Below are positions 6,985-10,995 of a stretch of 10,995 nt of DNA, piece by piece. The position numbers and the translations under genes were made by a program. How positions within the stretch are numbered: the first letter of the stretch is position 1; each line of letters begins with the position of its first letter. The notes under the pieces are model-generated. The model was not told the origin of the DNA and did no database searches. It saw only the letters and a list, made by a program, of their open reading frames with translations. This stretch comes from Microbacteriaceae bacterium (lineage in GTDB: Bacteria > Actinomycetota > Actinomycetes > Actinomycetales > Microbacteriaceae), in the NCBI GenBank assembly GCA_025463615.1, contig JAODAU010000295.1, positions 1 through 10,995 on the forward strand, written 5' to 3'.

Positions 6985-8709
6985 GTGCCGGACGTCACAC
7001 GTCGCTCACTGCTGCTCGCCGGGGCGGGCGGACTCGCCCTCCTCTCCCTCGGCGGCATCACGCAGGGCGGGCTCTCGGCGCGGGCCAGCGCCACAGTGCC
7101 GCGGGCCATCTCCACGGCGGGGACGACGCTGGAGCAGACGGCGAGCGCCGCGGCATCCACGGGCTACCGTCGGCTCGTCGCCGGGCCCGGCTTTCCGCTG
7201 GTCGTTCGCGAGGAGCTCGCGCGTGCGCGAACGGCGAGGGATGACACGCGAACGGGCCTCGCCTCGATCGTGCAGTTCACCGACCTGCACATGATCGACG
7301 CGCAGTCGCCGATGCGGCTCGAGTTCCTGGCGGCGAGTGCGCCGCCGTTCTTCCGCCCGCACGAGTCGCTCGGCACGCACGCCGCGGCGCGGCTCGTCTC
7401 CCGCGTGAACAGGATCGCGAACGGCCCGTTCAGCGGTCGAGCGTTCGACTGCGTGGTGTCGACCGGCGACAACTCCGACAACAACGAGGCGCTCGAACTG
7501 CAGTGGTTCCTCACCGCGATGAGCGGCGGCGAGATCACGGCGAACTCCGGCTCCGCCACCGAGTGGGAGGGCGTGCAGGACACCGGCGACCCGCTCTATT
7601 GCAACCCGGAGCGCGCCTCGACGGACCGGTACAAGCGGGCCGGGTTCCCGCGCATCGACGGGTTCTTCGGCCGCGTCATCCGCCCGCACACGAGTGAGGG
7701 GCTGAATACGCCGTGGTACTCGGTGTTCGGCAACCACGACGACTCGATCGGCGGCACGATCCCGGCCCAGTGGATCCCGCTGGAGGAGCTCTACACCGGC
7801 AGCACCAAGTTCACCGGGTTCACCACGGATGCCGCGAACGCCTCCCTCGCCTCCGGCCTCGCCGCGCACACGCCGTCCCGCCTCGGCCGCGACGCGAAGG
7901 TCGACTGCCGCTGGCAGGTGACGGCGGATGCCCGCCGCCGCCCGTTCTCCCCGCGCGAGTTCATGACCGCACATCTCGACCCCGCCGTCACCGGCGCCGG
8001 CCCGGTCGGGCACGGCTTCACGCGGGATGCCGCGGCCGCCGGCATCGCGTACTACACGTTCCCCATCGCGCCCGGGGTCACCGGCGTTTCGCTCGACTCC
8101 ACCAACCGCGGCGGCTGGACGCGCGGCAGCCTCGGCACCGAGCAGTTCCGCTGGCTCGAGGGCGTGCTGCGGGCGGGCAGCAGCACATACTACGACGCGG
8201 GCGGCGCGCGGGTGAGCCAGGCGGCATCCGACCAGCTGTTCGTGCTGTTCAGCCACCACACGAGCGCCTCGATGGACAACCCGACGCCCGACCCGGCCCA
8301 CCCGGCGGAGGCGCGGCACCTCGGTCCGGAGATCGTGGCCCTGGTGCAGCGGTTCCCCAACGTGCTCGCCTGGGTCAACGGGCACACGCACACCAACGCC
8401 ATCACTCCGCGGCCAGGCCCGACGCCCGAGCGCGGCTTCTGGGAGATCAACACGGCCTCGCACATCGAGTTCCCGCAGCAGGCCCGCATCGTGGAGGTGT
8501 GCGACAACCACGACGGCACGCTGTCGCTCTTCACCACCCTCATCGAGTCGGATGCCCCCTACCAGGCCACCTACGACGACGGCAGCCAGGCCGCGCTCGC
8601 CTCCCTCTACCGCGAGTTCTCGCTCAACGACCTCAACTACACGGGCTCGCACGAGGGCCTCCCGAAGGACCACAACACCGAGCTGCTGCTGGCGCACCCG
8701 CTCGCGTAG
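6985..8709 (+). CDS. Tat-exported metallophosphoesterase, PPA1498-like (TIGR03767) family
   Basis: A 574-residue calcineurin-like phosphoesterase. The N-terminus TRRSLLLAGAGGLALLSLGG is a twin-arginine signal, with a likely cleavage site after ASA at residue 36, so it acts outside the membrane. All metal-site motifs are present in order: FTDLHMID (Asp100, His102), STGDNSDN (161-166), VFGNHDD (249-253), LFSHHT (422-426) and VNGHTHTN (466-471). The long insertion between GNHD and SHHT, and the overall length, fit the actinobacterial TIGR03767 group. It should hydrolyse a phosphomonoester or phosphodiester; the substrate is unknown. The GTG start follows AAAGAGG with about 5-nt spacing. Its last 37 bp are repeated 495 bp downstream, beyond the hicB gene. 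Confidence 0.9.
   Translation: MPDVTRRSLLLAGAGGLALLSLGGITQGGLSARASATVPRAISTAGTTLEQTASAAASTGYRRLVAGPGFPLVVREELARARTARDDTRTGLASIVQFTDLHMIDAQSPMRLEFLAASAPPFFRPHESLGTHAAARLVSRVNRIANGPFSGRAFDCVVSTGDNSDNNEALELQWFLTAMSGGEITANSGSATEWEGVQDTGDPLYCNPERASTDRYKRAGFPRIDGFFGRVIRPHTSEGLNTPWYSVFGNHDDSIGGTIPAQWIPLEELYTGSTKFTGFTTDAANASLASGLAAHTPSRLGRDAKVDCRWQVTADARRRPFSPREFMTAHLDPAVTGAGPVGHGFTRDAAAAGIAYYTFPIAPGVTGVSLDSTNRGGWTRGSLGTEQFRWLEGVLRAGSSTYYDAGGARVSQAASDQLFVLFSHHTSASMDNPTPDPAHPAEARHLGPEIVALVQRFPNVLAWVNGHTHTNAITPRPGPTPERGFWEINTASHIEFPQQARIVEVCDNHDGTLSLFTTLIESDAPYQATYDDGSQAALASLYREFSLNDLNYTGSHEGLPKDHNTELLLAHPLA
8673..8709 (+). repeat. Left copy of a 37-bp direct repeat (3' end of the phosphoesterase gene)
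   Basis: The final 37 bp of the phosphoesterase gene, coding NTELLLAHPLA and the TAG stop, match 9168-9204 with a single G/A difference (8692 against 9187). Together the copies bracket the hicB gene. Confidence 0.9.
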
Positions 8710-8718
8710 GTACCAATT

Positions 8719-8738
8719 TGGTGCCATATATGGCACCA
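8719..8738. promoter_or_regulatory. Probable HicB operator, 20-bp perfect palindrome
   Basis: TGGTGCC-ATATAT-GGCACCA is fully self-complementary and ends 8 bp before the hicB ATG. A further half-site-like ACCAA precedes it at 8712-8716. The centre contains TATATG, a plausible -10 box, so binding would shut off transcription. Ribbon-helix-helix antitoxins such as HicB usually repress themselves through such palindromes. Confidence 0.65.
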
Positions 8739-8746
8739 TTGAAGCG

Positions 8747-9142
8747 ATGGCATCAGTAGACAAGATCGAGACGAAAGCCCGGAATTCACCCGGCGCAACG
8801 CAACCGACACGCGTCGATCACTATCGTTACGCGGTGCAGTGGTCGCCCGACGACGACGAGTTCGTCGCGACGATCGCGGAGTTCCCGTCGCTCTCCTGGC
8901 TGGCGTCCGACCAGCTCGATGCGCTCCGCGGGCTGGAAGAGCTCGTGCAATCCGTCGTTGACGACATGCGCGCGAACGGGGAGACCGTGCCGGAGCCGCT
9001 CGCCGAGCGCTCGTACAGCGGGCGGCTCAACCTCCGGGTGTCAGAGCGCCTGCACAGGAGGCTCGCCGTCGAGGCCGTGCAGCACAACCAGAGCCTCAAC
9101 TCCTACGTGAGCCAGCTGTTGGACGGCAGAGCGTCCGCTTAG
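8747..9142 (+). CDS. Orphan HicB-family antitoxin-like protein
   Basis: A 131-residue two-domain protein. Residues 26-85 (YRYAVQWSPDDDEFVATIAE, then FPSLSWLASDQLDALRGLEE) form the HicB partial RNase-H-like domain, and residues 92-127 (GRLNLRVSERLHRRLAVEA, then SLNSYVSQLL) form a ribbon-helix-helix DNA-binding domain, so it should bind DNA as a dimer. In complete modules HicB neutralises HicA, a double-stranded RNA-binding mRNA interferase. No hicA-like frame is present on either side, so this is a solitary HicB, possibly acting as a stand-alone repressor. The ATG at 8747 follows the palindrome and has only GAAG as a weak ribosome site. The gene lies inside a 495-bp unit bounded by copies of the phosphoesterase 3' end, suggesting it was inserted there. 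Family is clear; role is inferred. Confidence 0.85.
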   Translation: MASVDKIETKARNSPGATQPTRVDHYRYAVQWSPDDDEFVATIAEFPSLSWLASDQLDALRGLEELVQSVVDDMRANGETVPEPLAERSYSGRLNLRVSERLHRRLAVEAVQHNQSLNSYVSQLLDGRASA

Positions 9143-9167
9143 TCGGTGGCCAGGGCAGGGATCGCAC

Positions 9168-9204
9168 CAACACCGAGCTGCTGCTGACGCACCCGCTCGC
9201 GTAG
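9168..9204 (+). repeat. Right copy of the 37-bp direct repeat (non-coding phosphoesterase 3'-end fossil)
   Basis: A near-exact copy of 8673-8709 including the in-phase TAG, with one transition that would change Ala to Thr. No gene reads into it, so it looks like a remnant produced when the hicB segment was inserted or duplicated. It lies 21 bp upstream of the next start codon and so forms part of that gene's promoter region. Confidence 0.9.
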
Positions 9205-9212
9205 CTTCGGCG

Positions 9213-9218
9213 TACCCT
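9213..9218 (+). promoter_or_regulatory. Candidate -10 box for a leaderless transcript
   Basis: TACCCT is followed by 7 nt and then the ATG at 9226, the spacing expected when transcription begins at or just before the start codon. No ribosome site and no clear -35 box are visible. Confidence 0.4.
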
Positions 9219-9225
9219 GTGCGCC

Positions 9226-9621
9226 ATGTCGCTGGATCGCCTGCTCGGCTCGTGGAACCTCTCGATGGATCACTCGCAGCTCGACGTGCCGGTGACCGGC
9301 CGGCAGCGCTACGAGCGCGTGCTCGACGGCGCATTCGTGATGCTCACCTGGAGCTACGACCGGCCCGACTTCCCGGACGCGATCGCCATGCTGGACGAGC
9401 ACCGGTACCACTACTTCGACGTGCGCGGCGTCATCCGCGTCTTCGACTTCGAGATCGACGACGCCGGCTGGCGGATGACGTGGCTGGCCCCCGAGTTCTC
9501 CCAGCGCTCGGTCGCGCGCTTCGGCGGCGACGACCGCATCGACGTGCTCGGCGACCGCTCCGACGACGAGGGCGCCACCTGGACCCCGGACTTCCGCACC
9601 ACCCTCACCCGGGCGTCCTGA
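9226..9621 (+). CDS. Small DUF1579-like (lipocalin-type barrel) protein
   Basis: A 131-residue soluble protein with the opening LLGSWNLSMDHSQLDVPVTG, then RQRYERVLDGAFVMLTWSYD and alternating beta strands to the end. The LxGxW start, the Gly-Arg-x-x-x-x-x-x-L-x-G-x-F/W pattern and the alternating strands resemble DUF1579 and other lipocalin-like barrels that bind small hydrophobic ligands. It has no signal peptide. The start ATG at 9226 has no Shine-Dalgarno but a TACCCT box at leaderless spacing. It follows the hicB segment; without that insertion it would lie directly behind the phosphoesterase gene. Ligand and role are unknown, and the family link is made by eye. Confidence 0.75.
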   Translation: MSLDRLLGSWNLSMDHSQLDVPVTGRQRYERVLDGAFVMLTWSYDRPDFPDAIAMLDEHRYHYFDVRGVIRVFDFEIDDAGWRMTWLAPEFSQRSVARFGGDDRIDVLGDRSDDEGATWTPDFRTTLTRAS

Positions 9622-9629
9622 GCACCACG

Positions 9630-9674
9630 CGTTAGGAATCCGTCAGGATTCCGCGGGCCCCCGTTAGGAGTTCG
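9630..9674 (+). promoter_or_regulatory. Three phased direct repeats upstream of kdp, probable KdpE boxes
   Basis: CGTTAGGAATCCG (9630-9642), CGTCAGGATTCCG (9641-9653) and CGTTAGGAGTTCG (9662-9674) share CGTYAGGANTYCG. Their starts are 11 and 21 bp apart, one and two helical turns, the arrangement favoured by OmpR/PhoB-family response regulators such as KdpE. The first two copies also form a 7-bp inverted repeat (GGAATCC/GGATTCC). They lie about 110-150 bp upstream of the first kdp start codon. Confidence 0.6.
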
Positions 9675-9782
9675 CAAGCACCCCGGATCGGGGTTCCCCC
9701 AGGGTGTCTACTCATCTGCTGTGCCTCACGGGGCATCGGGCCCGATCAGGTCGCCCGGGAACCAATCGAATGGGAGCTTTCC
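9675..9782 (+). promoter_or_regulatory. kdp promoter and structured leader region
   Basis: This gap should hold the kdp promoter and 5' leader. TACTCA/TCTACT near 9708-9715 is a possible -10 area, without a clear -35. Downstream are CCCCG-GAT-CGGGG (9681-9693), a 12-bp perfect palindrome ATCGGGCCCGAT (9735-9746), and GGGAG (9772-9776) as the ribosome site of the first mini-gene. The potential for RNA structure is plain, but no known riboswitch can be assigned by eye. Confidence 0.4.
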
Positions 9783-9866
9783 ATGCTCGACGTTGTCTAT
9801 GTCCTCGTCGTCATCGCGGTGTTCGCGGTGATCGGCGTCGTCGCCTGGGGGGTCGAGAAGCTGTGA
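9783..9866 (+). CDS. 27-residue membrane mini-protein leading the kdp operon
   Basis: A short gene of 27 codons beginning [18 protein letters not shown] and ending WGVEKL, one hydrophobic helix with a charged C-terminal tail. GGGAG lies 6 nt upstream of the ATG, and the TGA stop overlaps the GTG start of kdpF by four bases, the same coupling seen between kdpF and kdpA. It is distinct from KdpF, which follows. Its size and position suggest a small accessory or stabilising subunit of the Kdp complex, or a leader peptide coupling translation; neither is shown by the sequence. I cannot name its family. Confidence 0.7.
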   Translation: MLDVVYVLVVIAVFAVIGVVAWGVEKL

Positions 9867-9952
9867 TCGCGTTCACGATCGTTGCCGCCGTCCTGGCCGT
9901 CGCGTCGCTCGTCTACCTCGTCATCGCCCTGCTGAAACCGGAGCGATTCTGA
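9863..9952 (+). CDS. kdpF: KdpF, small subunit of the K+-transporting ATPase
   Basis: A 29-residue single-helix peptide ([20 protein letters not shown], then the tail ending LLKPERF). The closing LVYLV...LL.PE[KR]F pattern is the hallmark of KdpF, which sits in the membrane and stabilises the KdpFABC complex in lipid. It starts with GTG, overlapping the previous stop as GTGA, and its own TGA overlaps the kdpA ATG by one base (TGATG), so translation of the three genes is coupled. Normal KdpF length is about 29 residues. Confidence 0.9.
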   Translation: MIAFTIVAAVLAVASLVYLVIALLKPERF

Positions 9953-10983
9953 TGGCGGTACTCCTGGGGATCCTGCAGATCCTCGCGCTCGTCATCCTGC
10001 TCGCGCTCGTGTACCGCCCGCTCGGCGACTACATGGCGCGCATGTTCACGACCTCCAAGGACCTCAGGGTCGAGCGCGGCTTCTACCGCGTGATCGGCGT
10101 CGACTCCGGCTCCGAGCAGACCTGGCGCATCTACCTGCGCAGCGTGCTCATCTTCTCGCTGGTGGGGGTGCTGCTGCTCTACGCGATCCAGCGCCTGCAG
10201 GCCGTGCTGCCCTACGCGCTCGGCTTCCCGGCGATCCCGGAGGGGCTCTCGTTCAACACGGCTGCATCCTTCGTGAGCAACACCAACTGGCAGTCCTATT
10301 CGCCGGATGTCACCATGGGCTACGCCGTGCAGCTGGGCGGCCTGGTGGTGCAGAACTTCCTCTCCGTGGCGGTCGGCATCGCCGTCGCCATCGCGCTGGT
10401 GCGCGGTCTCGCGTTCCGCAAGACGGGAACGCTCGGCAACTTCTGGGTCGACCTCACGCGGGTCACGCTGCGACTGCTGCTGCCGCTCTCGATCGTCGGT
10501 GCGGTGATCCTCATCGCCGGCGGCGTCATCCAGAACTTCAACGGATTCACCACCGTGCACACGCTCACCGGGGCGACGCAGTCGATCCCGGGCGGACCGG
10601 TCGCCTCGCAGGAGGTGATCAAGGAGCTCGGCAACAACGGCGGCGGCTTCTACAACGTGAACTCGGCGCACCCGTTCGAGAACCCCACCGCGTGGACCAA
10701 CCTGTTCGAGATCTTCCTCATGCTGGCGATCCCGTTCGCCCTCACGCGCACGTTCGGCCAGATGGTCGGCGACAAGCGCCAGGGGAACGCGATCCTCGCG
10801 GTCATGGCCTCGATCTTCGTGGTGTCGCTCACCGCGCTCACCCTGTTCGAGACGCTCACCGGCGGTGCCGCGACGCGGCTGGCCGGGGCGGCGATGGAGG
10901 GCAAGGAGCAGCGGTTCGGCATCTGGGGCTCGACCCTGTTCGCCACGACCACGACGCTCACGTCCACCGGCGCGGTCAACTCG
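9952..10983 (+). CDS. kdpA: KdpA, K+-channel-like subunit of KdpFABC (3' truncated)
   Basis: The first 344 residues of the potassium-translocating subunit, which is normally about 555. It begins [20 protein letters not shown], followed by [13 protein letters not shown], the usual first helix and loop. Pore-loop regions are recognisable: [34 protein letters not shown], and [13 protein letters not shown] at the break. KdpA is related to Trk/Ktr channels and binds K+ in a selectivity filter before KdpB drives transport with ATP. The gene lies in the order mini-gene, kdpF, kdpA, and kdpB and kdpC would be expected next. Genuine coding sequence seems to stop at 10983; the remaining 12 bases match sequencing adapter and would encode RSEE in place of the expected MHDS-like sequence. 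Confidence 0.95.
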
Positions 10984-10995
10984 AGATCGGAAGAG
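10984..10995 (+). other. Sequencing adapter remnant at the contig end
   Basis: AGATCGGAAGAG is identical to the first 12 bases of the Illumina TruSeq read-through adapter. It replaces the conserved KdpA sequence that should follow AVNS. It is best treated as artefact and trimmed. Confidence 0.88.

Noticed and set aside
8709..8747. A possible hicA toxin gene next to hicB
   Set aside because: The upstream gap is only 37 bp and downstream (9143-9225) is the repeat copy. No frame encodes a HicA-like dsRBD protein.
7006..8763. A 585-codon open frame on the minus strand
   Set aside because: It is antisense to the metallophosphoesterase, whose motifs are complete. Its translation is dominated by Arg, Val, Glu and Gly, typical of a high-GC shadow frame.

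Overview
The window is high-GC DNA from an actinobacterium, most likely a member of the Microbacteriaceae or a close relative. The reasons are strong G/C at third codon positions, frequent GGATGC/GCATCC words in coding DNA, several genes that appear to be transcribed leaderless, an actinobacterial-type alpha-methylacyl-CoA racemase, a PPA1498-type metallophosphoesterase with a Tat signal, and a kdp operon with overlapping mini-genes. The genus cannot be fixed from the sequence alone. It is almost certainly one end of a short-read draft contig, because the last 12 bases match the start of the Illumina TruSeq adapter instead of continuing kdpA.

Layout. 1-1788 (minus strand) is a compact unit: a MarR regulator, a double-domain SGNH hydrolase whose N-terminal copy has lost its catalytic residues, and the start of an aldo/keto reductase that runs off the left edge. 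A VOC (glyoxalase-fold) protein is divergent from marR, and the shared 56-bp gap carries palindromes that look like MarR operators. After a very strong 23-bp hairpin comes an alpha-methylacyl-CoA racemase (2356-3471), closed by a second long hairpin. 3549-4226 (minus) holds a DUF1905 protein and an unrecognised protein, next to each other.

4397-6336 (minus) is a second MarR-regulated unit: a MATE efflux pump preceded by a MarR gene. That marR reads as two frames joined at a (CG)n tract, so it is broken, phase-variable or mis-assembled. Its promoter (TTGACA-17-TAGAGT) contains a 16-bp perfect palindrome typical of MarR operators. Divergent from it is a 151-residue protein with a C-terminal membrane anchor.

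6985-9621 (plus) holds the Tat-exported metallophosphoesterase, an orphan HicB-type antitoxin behind a 20-bp perfect palindrome, and a small lipocalin-like DUF1579-type protein. The hicB segment is bounded by two 37-bp near-identical copies of the phosphoesterase 3' end, 495 bp apart, which suggests that hicB arrived as a small cassette that regenerated the gene end. 

9630-10983 (plus) is the start of a Kdp high-affinity K+ uptake operon: three helically phased direct repeats likely bound by KdpE, a 27-codon membrane peptide gene, kdpF and kdpA, all translationally overlapped.

No wholly new multi-gene system is evident. The best leads are the hicB cassette with its flanking duplication, the dinucleotide-tract frameshift in marR, the pseudo-SGNH/SGNH fusion, the phased kdp boxes with the extra mini-gene, and the adapter-contaminated contig end.
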